A stretch of DNA of 64,000 nucleotides from contig NC_052488.1 of NCBI RefSeq assembly GCF_009730915.1, forward strand, positions 22,314,305-22,378,304, written 5' to 3'. The translations under genes and the position numbers were made by a program. A model generated the notes under the pieces. It made no database searches, was not told the origin of the DNA, and saw only the letters and a program-made list of their open reading frames with translations. This document shows, piece after piece, positions 1 through 13,600 of the stretch (positions are counted from its first letter, which is position 1; every line of letters starts with the position of its first letter). The DNA comes from Dioscorea cayenensis subsp. rotundata. Lineage: Eukaryota; Streptophyta; Magnoliopsida; Dioscoreales; Dioscoreaceae.

Positions 1-480
1 GTTAACATCTAGTGAAACAGGCGAACGACCATGCGGATGTGCGTGTTTAGAGCGAACATGTGTTACTCTCCGTCGAGGGCTTCTCCTCAGCTCCACTGTA
101 CAACGGGAAGCCATATGACCGACGCCCAAGCACCTCAAACAGACCACCTGATGCCTGCATTCAGAGGTCTTGTGTGTCGGTCTGAAGCAACGTCCACACG
201 AGAGCTCCTTCGGGGACCGCGGACGTTTTGCTCCAGAGAGTTTTTCCTGAGCAGATGATCCACAGTCCCCGCTAGAGCTTCGTTTACTCATCTTCCTCAC
301 AGGACGAGCCTCACCCGAGGACGAAGAGCTCGCCACCTGGGCATAAGAACGAACCAACAAATGCTGCTCTGGTACCCCCGCCGGAAGAGCACCAGCAAGT
401 TGTGGAGAAGACGCCTTGTTACCCCCTCTCCCACCGTCGCCAGAAGCTCCCCATAGACCCCCGAAGAAGGCTCGCCATCC
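1..480 (-). mobile_element. Retroelement ORF1 fragment with two CCHC zinc knuckles (probably LINE), cut by window edge
   Basis: Read on the minus strand, one open frame runs from about 480 down to the window edge at 1. It holds two back-to-back CX2CX4HX4C zinc knuckles, CGRCFRPTHKTSEC and CLRCLGVGHMASRC, preceded by a Ser-rich stretch containing SYAQVA and followed by an Arg-rich tail. Tandem knuckles of this kind, with an R/S-rich surround, are typical of the nucleic-acid-binding ORF1 of plant L1-type LINEs. A gag-like piece of another retroelement is the alternative. The remainder lies beyond position 1, so family, ends and age cannot be determined. The base composition is far more GC-rich than the AT-rich DNA that starts at about 530, which supports a separate origin for this piece. 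Confidence 0.55.
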
Positions 481-1920
481 TCATCACACCCACACTCACA
501 AACTACATATGCTCTTCAATTTCGGAAATTAAGATATTATTTTCCCTATCTAATTATTCAAAAAAAAAAAAAAATGTAAACAGTGTGTTTATGTATCTCT
601 GATATTTTTCTCACATATTATAAATTGTTTTGAATTATTTGTGACAAAGAAAATTTGAGTTATAAATTTATTTATTTATTTGTTTAAAATACTTTTTTTA
701 GTGTGATTCCCAAAATGGCCTTTACTTCTTATCAAAATTAAGTTGATGCCCGGGACCCACATCATGCCACCGACCAACGGCTGTGATTGGTCGGTATTGG
801 TAGGTGGGTCCCGATTCAGAGAGGTGATCATACCGGGAGGGAAAAATAGCAAAACGAGTACGTTGATTCCTGGCCGTACGATTCAGCGTCTCTGTCAGAT
901 CCACCGTCCGAATCAAACCAAAGGCACTTCTCGTCTTATGTGGGTTCACAACTAAGTTTGACCGGTCAATGCTCATCTTCATGTTTTTCTTTTCTAGACC
1001 ATCTATTTCTGTTTTTTTTCTTCTTTTTTTATTCTTTTTTGATGAAAAATTTTGTTTTTATTTTGCATGTTTATTACAAGGTTTTGCTGGCAATATGAAA
1101 GAGTGGCATGGAAATAATTGAATTAATTTTTTTTCCTTTATAGTTGACACTTGTTCAAGTGTCATTGATTGTTTAATTAATGCTTTTTTTTATTACTTGA
1201 ATATAATTTTTAGCATTATGATAGATTGTTTATGTTTAATGTTATTGTTATTAAAAGAATTAAAAAAAATAATCTAATATTATGTATTATATAGAACTTT
1301 TTACTAAACAGAAGTTTGTGGCCGTTTTTGGTCATTGAAATTTATTTTATTTAAATAAACAGTTTTGAAATTAAATTTTGGTATATATTAAAAAATATTT
1401 AATTAATTAAAAATAGCAATTAGTATTCATTGACGTTAATATAAATTGAGATTAGTATATAATTAGTGTCCAACTTAAACTCAAACTAATATTGTAATCA
1501 CATTTAGCATGTGTTTTGCTAGAAGAAAATAAAAATCAATGCTCATTAATATTCAGCGAAGCATCTTTCTATTTACATTTTATTCTCAATCAATTGAATT
1601 TTCTTCTAAACACAAGTTAAAATCATTTATATAATTATTAATCAATCTCACACAATGTATGCAAGAATATATACATAAATCAAGATTCATTTATTGAATG
1701 ACTAAATCATTATTATCTTTTTTTATTTTTTATTTTTAGATTTACAAAGAGTAAAAGGAATCTGATCCTTTTTCTTTTCTTTTTGGAATAAAAGATGAGT
1801 CTGAAACTTAATTCCAATTTCCCACGCACATTATATATATATATATATATAATTTATTAAAAAAAAAGAAAAAAAAGGAAAAAAATAAAGACCACAAGGT
1901 CGGCGTGGGATGGTGAAGGG
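481..1920. other. Intergenic, AT-rich, no gene seen
   Basis: No convincing coding exon on either strand. The stretch is strongly AT-rich with poly(A)/poly(T) runs, apart from a GC-richer island at about 740-960 that contains an interrupted palindrome (listed separately). The island could be a relic promoter or a small transposon remnant. Confidence 0.6.
751..813. repeat. Two-tier interrupted palindrome with TCP-type boxes
   Basis: Ten-base outer arms CGGGACCCAC (751-760) and GTGGGTCCCG (804-813) are perfect inverted repeats. Eight-base inner arms CCGACCAA (770-777) and TTGGTCGG (787-794) are also perfect. The two outer-to-inner spacers and the central loop are each 9 nt, so the arrangement is exactly symmetric. 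Each outer arm contains GGACCCAC or its complement, which fits the class I TCP-factor site GGNCCCAC. Confidence 0.7.
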
Positions 1921-2069
1921 GTGGGTCCACGAGTGTGTGCGATCCACGCCATGCATGGGCCCCACATATGACTATGAATTTATGAATAACAAACGTTTTC
2001 GGATGAAGTCGAATTTTTCCACTCACCATCATCATACTCATCACATGTACAACTCTTTAGCTCTATAAA
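1921..2069 (+). promoter_or_regulatory. Dof gene promoter: TCP-like boxes and TATA box
   Basis: GTGGGTCC (1921-1928) and GGGCCCCAC (1957-1965) both fit the class I TCP site GGNCCCAC in opposite orientations. A TATAAA box lies at 2064-2069, about 70 bp before the ATG at 2133. Promoter assignment is inferred from position and motifs only. Confidence 0.5.
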
Positions 2070-2132
2070 CCAAATAACAAGCTTCTCAACATCCTCTTCC
2101 TCCTCATTTAACATTCTCCTTCTTCTCTTTGC

Positions 2133-2864
2133 ATGGATATCATGGACTCCTTCACTGCCCATAATAACCAGGTGATATAATTTATTTATCATATATATTA
2201 ACAATATTATTCATTATTATTATTATTCTCATTTGATTATTTATATGTAAACATGAATATATATATATGTATATATAAGTTTGTTAATTATATTTTAATT
2301 TTTAATATGGATGGCAGGAAGAGAGGAAGGTAATAACAAAGGGACAACAACAAGAACAAGCATTGAAGTGTCCAAGATGTGAGTCTACAAACACAAAGTT
2401 TTGTTACTATAACAACTACAGCCTTTCACAACCAAGGTACTTGTGTAAGGGTTGCAAGAGGTATTGGACTCATGGTGGTTCTTTAAGGAATGTTCCAGTT
2501 GGAGGTGGATGTAGAAAGAATAGGAAATCATCATCATTATCATCATCATCATCATCTTCTTCTTCATCTTCATATTCAAAGAAACCTCAACAACAGCATG
2601 ATCATGATCATCAACAGCAAGCACCAGGAAGTAACTTATCTGTTCATGATAAGTCAGGGTTGGCCATGGAGGAACATATGCCTTTCTTTCATAGCAACCT
2701 TGAGTTTGCTGAAGCTAGTGGGATGGAGAATGTTGTCTTTGGGTTTGATGATGTTAACCTGAGTTTGGATGTTGGAAGAGATCAGTGGTGGAATGGAGTT
2801 GGGGTTGGCTCTTCTTCTTCTTCTTCTTCTTCTTGGTATGGTCTCATTAATGGTTCTCTCATGT

Positions 2865-2866
<2 letters not shown>
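2133..2866 (+). CDS. Dof-type zinc-finger transcription factor
   Basis: Plant-specific DNA-binding protein that recognises AAAG cores in promoters. Two exons: 2133-2171 and 2318-2866, joined in phase 0 with GT...AG ends, giving 195 residues. The Dof domain starts near residue 29: CPRC, a 21-residue loop, then CKGC (CX2CX21CX2C), followed by the diagnostic [17 protein letters not shown]. After a basic segment comes a Ser homopolymer encoded by TCA/TCT microsatellite DNA, a Gln/His-rich stretch, and a C-terminus with two Trp-containing patches around a second Ser run. ATG 2133 was chosen because the short first exon opens a frame that splices cleanly into the zinc finger. A second Met lies three codons on. 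The length is short for the family. The subfamily cannot be assigned by eye. The Ser tracts look prone to length polymorphism. Confidence 0.93.
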
Positions 2867-2912
<46 letters not shown>

Positions 2913-3892
2913 TAGATATTATCTTGATAGTTGTTGGTGTGAGTTTCAGATGATGTTTGGCAATATGCATTTGGGTTAGCAGAGGAATTGTGTAAGAGTT
3001 TAGATGGATAGATTATAGTGGAGGTGTTCTTCCCAAGAAATTCTATTATTATAATTATATATGATTATGAAAACCGGAGGATGATTTTGGTATTGCAGAG
3101 AAGAATGAAATGGATATCTTTGTCGTTTGGTGGCAATGGCATGAAAGAAATGAGTTTGTGTCAGCATGTGAAATTTTAATGTGAGCATGTGCATGCCAAC
3201 ACATCCAGTTTGCATGCAAGGAACCATGGTTACGCCTGGTCATGGTCATGGACTTGGATTTTATATAGTATGACAACTCTTCTAATTTCCTTGTTTATCT
3301 TTTTGTTCCTTTGAGGGGAGTGTTTTTTTTTTTTTTTAATAGAATTTTTTTTTTAAAAAAAGGTCGGTTATTTTTGTTTTTGGATGTATTTTGTGTTAGG
3401 TATGACTATGAGTGTATTGTTAGTACCATTTATTCTGATAAATGTTTTTGGTGTATTTGGATAAGTGAGGATTGTAGGATGGATAAAACAACACAAATAA
3501 ATGTTGCAGTAATTAATCCCTTTTCCTCTATTTTAGTATTTTCCCTTTCAGTGTGTTTGATTCATCAAGCTATCAGTTTGAGGATGGAGATAAAATAAAA
3601 AAGGAATATTGATCAATAAATAATGAACTGATTGACACTCATATTCAGTAATACAATTTGTAGTAGGGATGCAAACCCTGACAAGAGGAAATAATAATGA
3701 TACTAATAAAGTTACTATCTTATTAAATTTTCTTTGCTGCTTCCTTTGCAAGTGAGAATAGTGATACAAGGGGAAAAACTTCTTCTGCAGAAGAACAGGC
3801 TGAACCTGGACAAGGCATTCACTACATGGCTTCCACCTGCAAGCAGTGGGATGTCCGGGCTGAATAAACATACAGCATTTGGCTAGAGATGA
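2867..3892. other. Intergenic between Dof (+) and transporter (-) 3' ends
   Basis: The two genes converge here. The stretch holds an (AT)n microsatellite directly after the Dof stop (2869-2913), AT-rich DNA with a poly(T)/poly(A) foldback near 3325-3362, and presumably both 3' UTRs. No other coding exon was seen. Confidence 0.6.
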
Positions 3893-6544
3893 TCACTTGT
3901 TTCGTTTCTTGGCTTCGCCGTAAAGGATGACTCCTAGGACCGTCATTGCATAACCAAGCATTCCGGTTACAGATACTGGATTTTTGAATATAAGAATAGA
4001 GATGATCACAGCCACGGCACCTTTGGCATTCCCTAGTACCTGAAAATAGAAATATAGTGATCACCTCTCACTCTAGGAATGCTTGCACAATTCAGTTCTA
4101 CTTCTATTATATATATATATGTATATATATATACCAACAAAACATAAACAGCTATTTTGAGGAAACTCTTAAATCATTCTATGAAATGATGCAGCCCGTT
4201 CATTGCATGAACCAAAGAACACATGAACCTCTGCAAGGTTGATACAGGGATGGATGGATGCATGTATGTATGTATCTACAAAATCTGATATAAAACTTAA
4301 TTTTGGTTAGTCAAAGCAAAGTCAAAAGAACGGCATAGCACAGTTGATAAATGAGGCTTATTTTTAATGTATTTTGTCCTATGCAAGGTTTAGTAGCCTT
4401 TGCAGCATGTTGTATTAATGTTTCTGGCAAAATAGATGAATGGACGTGATAAGTGTGAGAAAAGTAGCATAAGCAAGTTTTTCTCATCCACTTGTTAAGG
4501 GCTGATTGATTGGTGTTGAAAATTCCTTCCTTTTGCGGAGTCACTCTTTCGTTGGGTTATGTGTCAGATTTCCAATGCAAATCTCACAGGGCAACATCAG
4601 AATCTATTTCAATTAGTTTGGCAAAATGATAAGTAAACCACCAGCACCAACATGCACATGTCTAATGAGCAATGGGTACACAAACAGAAAAGTTAAAACA
4701 GTAAAGAAACCTTCTACCCAGATGGAAAGTGGGCTGTAATGACAAAAATATTTATGACTAAAAAAAAAGGGTAAAAGTAAGACAGGTGGCATTGAGAAAT
4801 ATAATGGCAGCATATATATCTGAACAAGTGATGGTTTTGCCTTTAATGATAGAACGATTCATGTGGTAATGTATAAATACAAACATAAAGTTGAGTAATA
4901 AATTTGTCTGTTGAAAAGAAAATACCTGGAGGGTCAGAGCACTTGTATGTTTAGTGACCAAGAAATTGGTCAGATTCACAAAATATGCTAGGGTGGAATT
5001 AAAAAGCAGGTACCAAACAATTCTGATATCTTGTCTAGCAAGAGCTAGTGTGACGCCCACTACATTTTCCTCCATAATAAGTGTTGCTGAAAGTAAGAGA
5101 ATAACGGCTATCGGAGCCATGTACAACAAGAGGTTCATAGAATTAAGTTTTTCCCTGAACATGAATAAACACGAATTGTCTCAGCGGACAACACCTATAA
5201 AGAGAGTATAAACCTCAAGTTGAAGATGAAAGGTATAAAAGTCCTAAAACAGAAACAGAGCATAATGCGAAATACCATTAAGCAGGAAAACTGAATGGCA
5301 AATTCATCGGAAAACTAAATGGCAAATTCAAATAATGAAACAAGCATTACCCCTCAGAGGATAACAAAATCCCTTGTAGGACAGACTTAAGTGCTCGAGC
5401 AGCGGTTGCGCCAATGCACATTAAAAACCCAAATAAATGGAAACTTGGCTCCCCCTGTACATCAAAACACACGAGTGTCATACATCAGTATTCTAACAAC
5501 CTGATTTCTCAGAAAATATGTCTAATTTAATCATCACAAGGAAATTCTTGTATACTGAAAATCCACACATTAAAATTACAACCGAATACCAGACTAACTA
5601 TTATAGTATTATGAACATGAAGATCTCATACTTCAGCATGCACCATTTGACAAGAAAGAGCAAGTACACCAAAAGGTCCTTGATTACACATCCACAAATA
5701 ACAGGGAAATTACAAGAAAGTCAAGTTCGCAACCACTATGTTAGGAAGAACAGACAATAGTGGTCCAATTAAAAAACAAAAAAAAATAACTCAGTCAATA
5801 AGCATCCAGATTATACCAATCAACCAACTAACAGCTAAAAACACAACCGAAGCACAATATTAAGCATCATGAGCATCATCATACATGAAACTAGCTTGTT
5901 TGATGCTCTACTTAGTACATTTATATAAGAAAATAAAAGAAAAGGAGAGTTCTTTTTTCAGCAACTACAAACAGAGCACAAAATTAACAACATTCACATA
6001 ATTCATAATAATTCTCTGCGAATTAAGGGTTGGTTTCCATTCAATAAACAATAACAATGAAATGGAGGTGAGTGTTACTGACCCCACTGGCGATGACGAC
6101 GCCGGTGACAACCGGAATGAGCGTAACGTAAGTGAGCCAGGCCTCCTGCTTGACAGTCATAAGATAAGCAAACACAGCGGTGAAGAAGGGCGTAGTCGCG
6201 CCTACTGCCTGGTTGAAGGACACCGGGAGATACCTAAGCGAGACATTCCCAGTGACAACGGAGCCACAGAATACGAGGCTGAGGGCCGATATCTTAAGAA
6301 GCTGGATGCGCGAGCGCACGGCCTGCATGGGCACGACGCGGAGCCACGCAATGGCTACGTAGCTGAGCAACGAGCAGGCGGTCATGTGGCACATTGTGAG
6401 GAAGATCGGGTAGCGGAAGCCATAGTTGCTCAAAAGGTACTTGTTGAGGAGGAGAACGCCGATGTTGGAAGAGTACCAGGAGGCGACGAGCCCGACGGTG
6501 AGCAGCCGGCCGGTGACCTGCGGTGGAACAGGCAAGGCCCCCAT
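3893..6544 (-). CDS. Nucleotide-sugar/triose-phosphate-type transporter (UUAT/KT group, At3g11320/At5g05820-like)
   Basis: Golgi-type drug/metabolite transporter of the TPT family. The nearest relatives I recognise are the Arabidopsis At3g11320/At5g05820 proteins, related to UDP-uronic-acid transporters that supply cell-wall polysaccharide synthesis; the substrate is inferred. Four exons on the minus strand: 6544-6083, 5454-5351, 5154-4926 and 4039-3893, all GT-AG and in phase, giving 313 residues with about ten hydrophobic helices. Family landmarks are [20 protein letters not shown] near the N-terminus, [51 protein letters not shown] and the dibasic tail KKRNK (the C-terminal lysines resemble an ER/Golgi retrieval signal). 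The first exon is very GC-rich, unlike the later exons. The frame looks intact. Confidence 0.93.
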
Positions 6545-7229
6545 TGCTCTCCGATCTGGGGAGGAGATGGATCGATCGAAGGGATGGGTTGGAGCTAGGG
6601 TTAGGGTTCGTGCAATGGGATTTCGGAGCGTTTCATGAGATTTGCCGGAGATTTGCGGTGGTGGAATGAAGCCCGGAAGCCGAAGACTATTTATTGATTA
6701 ATTAATTAATTAATTAATTAGTTATAAATTTATATAAAGTAAAAATACGGAAAAGTGCATTATTTGCCTCGGAAACAGGAACATTTTAATGATGTTGATC
6801 TAGAGGAGTCACTGTTGAAGAACTAAGAAAAGAAAAACATTGCTATAATTATTATTGGATATATATATATAATTTTCCACTTATTTTCCTCTATTTATCT
6901 TTAAATATATCCTTAGATTTTTTTGGTTAAATAAGATAATTAATTAGTTAAAACAAACGATATTATTAATTGTATAAATTATTTGGGAGGTGTTATATGT
7001 GTACATATTTATTTATTTTTTGGTTCTTGTCCCAAACATTCTTCTCCCATTTCTATTATTTATCTACTTAACATAATATTATAAACAAAAAATTAATTAA
7101 TTTTTTATTTTATAAACATAAATTTTGAGAAAACCTCAACAATATCAAAATTAAACTAGTCTGCATCCGGTCAATCACGACCGTCCGATCTTCACATGCT
7201 CTGATAGATATAAATGACACAACTGAGCG
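6545..7229. other. Divergent intergenic region between transporter and RPS23 pseudogene
   Basis: This contains the transporter 5' UTR (GC-rich, with a TAGGGTTAGGG telo-like motif near 6596-6606), then AT-rich DNA with a TTAA-rich microsatellite at about 6696-6721. No coding exon was seen. Confidence 0.55.
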
Positions 7230-7238
7230 AAACCCTAG
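7230..7238 (+). promoter_or_regulatory. telo box (AAACCCTAG) upstream of RPS23 pseudogene
   Basis: AAACCCTAG lies about 100 bp before the presumed ATG, followed by a (TTC)n tract at about 7246-7279 in the presumed 5' UTR. Telo boxes and pyrimidine-rich leaders are usual in plant ribosomal-protein promoters, so the pseudogene seems to have kept its ancestral promoter. Confidence 0.55.
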
Positions 7239-7334
7239 TTCCACTTTCTTCTTCTTCTTCTTCTTCTTCTTCTTCTTCTCAGGTCTCTCGGGAGCCATTG
7301 AAGTAGAGGACGGGACCTTCTCATTGGGGCAAAG

Positions 7335-9430
<2,096 letters not shown>

Positions 9431-10619
9431 AGAATAATGAATATCAATTCTAAACAAAGTTTTGGAATTTCAGAAGCCTATTCCAATTTGAGAGAACAGT
9501 CTCTTTGTAGTAAACAAATATATATTGTGATTCTTGTTGCTTATGATTATTAGTTAACAATTATGGACTATGAGACTACTCTTGTCTTGACATGTGGTGT
9601 ATTTGTTATATATATATATATAAAATAAAAAGTTTAATTCATGATTCAGTTTACATCCAATGTATTTAGTGTTCTTATGGTCATACTGAAGAATGTTTTG
9701 AATTTTGCATTTGGTTACAACTAATTCTTATCTTGTTATTTGGATTTTGGAAACCATAACTTAAAATAAAATATAAAAAATCTAAAATTCTGTAGAAAAT
9801 CTTTGTTTGTTTCTTTTGAAATTTGAAGTATGAAATATAGGATGATTAGATAATTTAAAATTTGATTTGTTTTTGTATAAGGTTTATATTTAATTGAAAT
9901 TTATTTAACTTCAATTAGATATAATGATTTTATGCTATTTTATTCTTTATTTTTCATTAATTTTTTTTTCATCCTCTCTAAAGATAACGAATCACTTATA
10001 TTTATTAAATTCAACTTAAATTACGGCATTAAATAGAGCACACTCTATATTGATTGATGATGTCATATGTGTAATTAATTAACAGAGTCATTTAAAAGTT
10101 CTATGATCAATGGCGGTGTGCATATAGAAATTAAATGTTGGAATTTAATATTTACTAAAATTATCAACAATAAAAATTATGATAAATATATATTTAGGGA
10201 TACAAAACATGATATACTTGAGCAGAAAACTTCAAAAAAAAAAAAATAAATCTGATTTTATCACTAAAGATAAAAAATAATAAAAAATATATATTTTGAT
10301 ATTTATGATAAAATAAAATTTCCTTTTTCAAGTGACTCTTCTGTTTGATATGAATCAAAAGAGGTAAGTCGGTGCCCATCGCACCCACAGAGTCGTGTTG
10401 CACGAATCACGAGGCGAAAATGAACGATAAGGATTAATCCAAGTGCATTGAGATTCGGATTCGCCACGCATCATCTTCTCCTTTATAACCCCCCCCTGCG
10501 TCTTCGTTCTCTCTATCGGTCCCCAAAAAAGTTCTATTTGCGATCGTGGTCTTCTCTCGTGCTCTGTTTCTCTCGAATTCTCTCGAGTTCTCCGACGATC
10601 GCCGACGCTGGAGACCTCC
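9431..10619. other. Intergenic and UPL4 promoter/5' UTR
   Basis: The stretch to about 10350 is AT-rich with a short (TA)n at 9609-9620 and no coding exon. The last 250 bp become GC- and pyrimidine-rich and probably form the UPL4 promoter and leader. No clear TATA box was picked out. Confidence 0.5.
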
Positions 10620-13600
10620 ATGGACCGTGGCCGCAAGCGGGCGGAGGCTGCCGATCACCTCCCGGCGGATAAGCGGCCGTGCGGCTCCTCCGATTTCCAC
10701 CCGGGAACCTCCTCGTCTGAACCCCCGGCGGATTGTGATATGGAACAAGATCCATCGACGTCTGGATCGGATGAGGATGATGACCATGGTGGGTATGGTT
10801 CTGATGATGATCCAAACTATGCTTCTCGTAACGCGGAGAACCGGACGAGGTTGGAGGGGATCGTTCCGAGGCTTGGTGATGCCGATTTTGGTGCGGTGCT
10901 CGCGGTGCTGACGGAGCTTTGCGAAGTTCTTTCGTTTTGTATGGAGGACACTCTGTCTCGGCCTGCGATGGAAGGGTTGGTGGCGGCGCTCGTGAGGCTG
11001 GCCGGCACGGAGGCGTACCCTGATGTTATGTTGCTCTCTATCCGGGCTTTGACTTATCTGTGCGATATCATGCCGAGGGCCGTGGATGTCGTCGTGCGGC
11101 ACGAGGCTGTTCCCGTGCTTTGCGGAAGGTTGATGGTGATCGAGTATTTGGACGTGGCTGAGCAGGTATGGTGTTATGATTATGAAGTTTTATCATGTTG
11201 TTTTAATTTTGAGAGAAGTGGTTGTATGGATATTTTATTTGAATTATTTTGATATTGTAGTGCTTGCAAGTATTGGAGAAGATATCGAAGAGGCAGCCTG
11301 TGGCCTGCTTGCAAGCAGGGGTGGTCATGGCGGTGCTGAATTACGTTGATTTCTTCTCCACAACTATTAAAGTGAGGATTGTGTTTAGCGCTTAAGTTTT
11401 TATTGATGCAAAAAGTATGTGGAGCTTACTTATTTTTTGTTATTTTTTAATTCTTATATTTTGTGCTATAATTTGCATCAGAGGGTTGCTCTCACTACAG
11501 TTGCAAATGTGTGCAAGAAGCTTTCTGTTGAACGCTCTTCATCTGTCATGGATGCCGTTCCCATTTTGTGCAATTTCCTTCAATATGATGATGACCATAA
11601 GGTGTCTCACACATTTCTTCATTAGTCACAGATATGATTTGTTTGTCTATTTTCCTTTTGATTTTTTTAATAAATTTAGTATTTACTTATAAATATGCTT
11701 TCTGGATGGTAATAGCTCAATCTCTGCTTTTTTATGTTCTGTTTTGCTGTAACAGCTTATAGAGACTGCTGCTACATGTTTGATTAAAATAACAGAGTGC
11801 TTTAGTAAATCTCCAGCACTCTTGGATGAACTTTGCAAACGTGGAATTATTAACCAATGTTTAAAGTTGGTAGCCTTGGATGGTCGGATGACACTTGGCC
11901 AGTCTACTTATAATGTACACTCTATTTGGATTGAACGCTACTGTGCTATTTTCTTGTCCATTGTTGCTCTTTGCCAGATGATTACTAACTCTGTTTTTTG
12001 CTTACCATTAGGGGTTGATTGGGCTTCTCACCAAGCTTACTGCTAATTCAATGGTAGCATTCAAGACACTCTTCGAGTTGAATATAGGTGGTATTCTACG
12101 TGGAGTTCTTTTGACGATGTCAGACCTATCCCATAGCACTTCTTCTAACTTGTTTCTTGAAGATGGCCAACCTAATCAGGTTTAAAGTCTTTAAACTACA
12201 TTTTTGTTATAATTGTTCATGATCTCCTTTTGCAGGTTTTTGTTGGAAGTCTTGTATGAACTGAAAAATTCATACTTTTGTTTGTTAGAATATACAGCCT
12301 TGTAATTGATACAAATAACTACAAATTTATTCTGATAACTATTCTAATGTGATTGTAGAAGATAGAGCTCCAAAGCTAGAATACCTGAAAATAAAACTAG
12401 ATGTAAAAAGGAATATTTGTGTTTGGATGGATCCTGATCTGTTATAAAGAAATGCAGAAGAAAGTCATGCATTGAAGTCATGCAGATTTTGAAGTGTGAA
12501 ACATATTCTGCAATTAAGCTCCTCTTTTAATGTGCTGTTTTTGGCATCCTATAAATGATCTTTTACTTTTGATTTTTTTTCCTCTGCTTCAGTGTCTACA
12601 CTCTTAATCCTCTTACTCTTCATTATTTTAAAGTCACTGTAGTTATATCGATTGTATCATGGTTGATAGTCCTTTTGGTTGCTTTAGTTATATTTTGAAT
12701 TTCAAAATATAGTTATGTGATTGAAAGTCTTTACTCTGAAAAGATTATTAAAAAAATGCCTAATCCATATGCTGCCTGCAGGTATATGAAATTTTCAATT
12801 TCTTAAACCAGCTAATTCCTCCTGCTGCAAGAGAAAATGATGAAGTCCAGCTGGTGCTGACAAAAGGGAATTTTCTAACTGAGAAACCTGACTTTCTGTA
12901 TCAGTTCTCAAGAGACATCCTTCCTGTCTCTGTTCAGGTGTCTTATTCTAAACTGTTGCTAAAATGGCTTGCATTTCATTACCTTAACTAATATAAAAGT
13001 TCATCGCAGGTGGTTAATTCCGGTGCTAATTTATATGTTTGTTATGGCTGTGTTTCTGTCATAAACAACATTTTTTACTTTAGCACATCAGACATACTTC
13101 CAGATTTAATTGAAAACACAAATATCTCAAGGTGAGCAGGCTACACAATGAAATCGTTGAATCTATTTGAAATACAAGTATGACCTAGTAGGTTGAAAAT
13201 TTTGATCTCAATTTGATATTTGTTACTTTGTTTATTGCTGCAGCTTTTTGGCTGGTTTGCTTGCCCGAAAAGATCACCATGTTCTGTTTATGACTTTAAA
13301 GATCATTGAGACCTTAATGGAAAAGCTTCCAGGTGTTTTTTCCAGTTCTTTTGTTAAGGAGGGGGTTATTTATGCAATTGATGCTCTTTTAAATCCCAAA
13401 GATGGCTTGGTTCAAGATTCAAGTCATCCACAATCCTCTAATTGTCAAGTGACTGCAAGTGATGGCTCTGTGTGTTTGTGTCATGCATTCATGTCAAGGA
13501 AGGCGCCTTCATCGGAGGCGAAAACTTGTACTCTTGGAAAGGAAGCTGTATTTAGTTTAGCAAAGCACATAAAGTTTACCCACTTCATCTCTGATTCAGT

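Noticed and set aside
722-982. Overlapping frames on both strands near the palindrome
   Set aside because: Both overlap the palindromic GC island and show no protein-like motif.
10434-11102. 222-codon minus-strand frame over UPL4 exon 1
   Set aside because: Shadow of a GC-rich exon; Arg/His-rich nonsense with no family resemblance.
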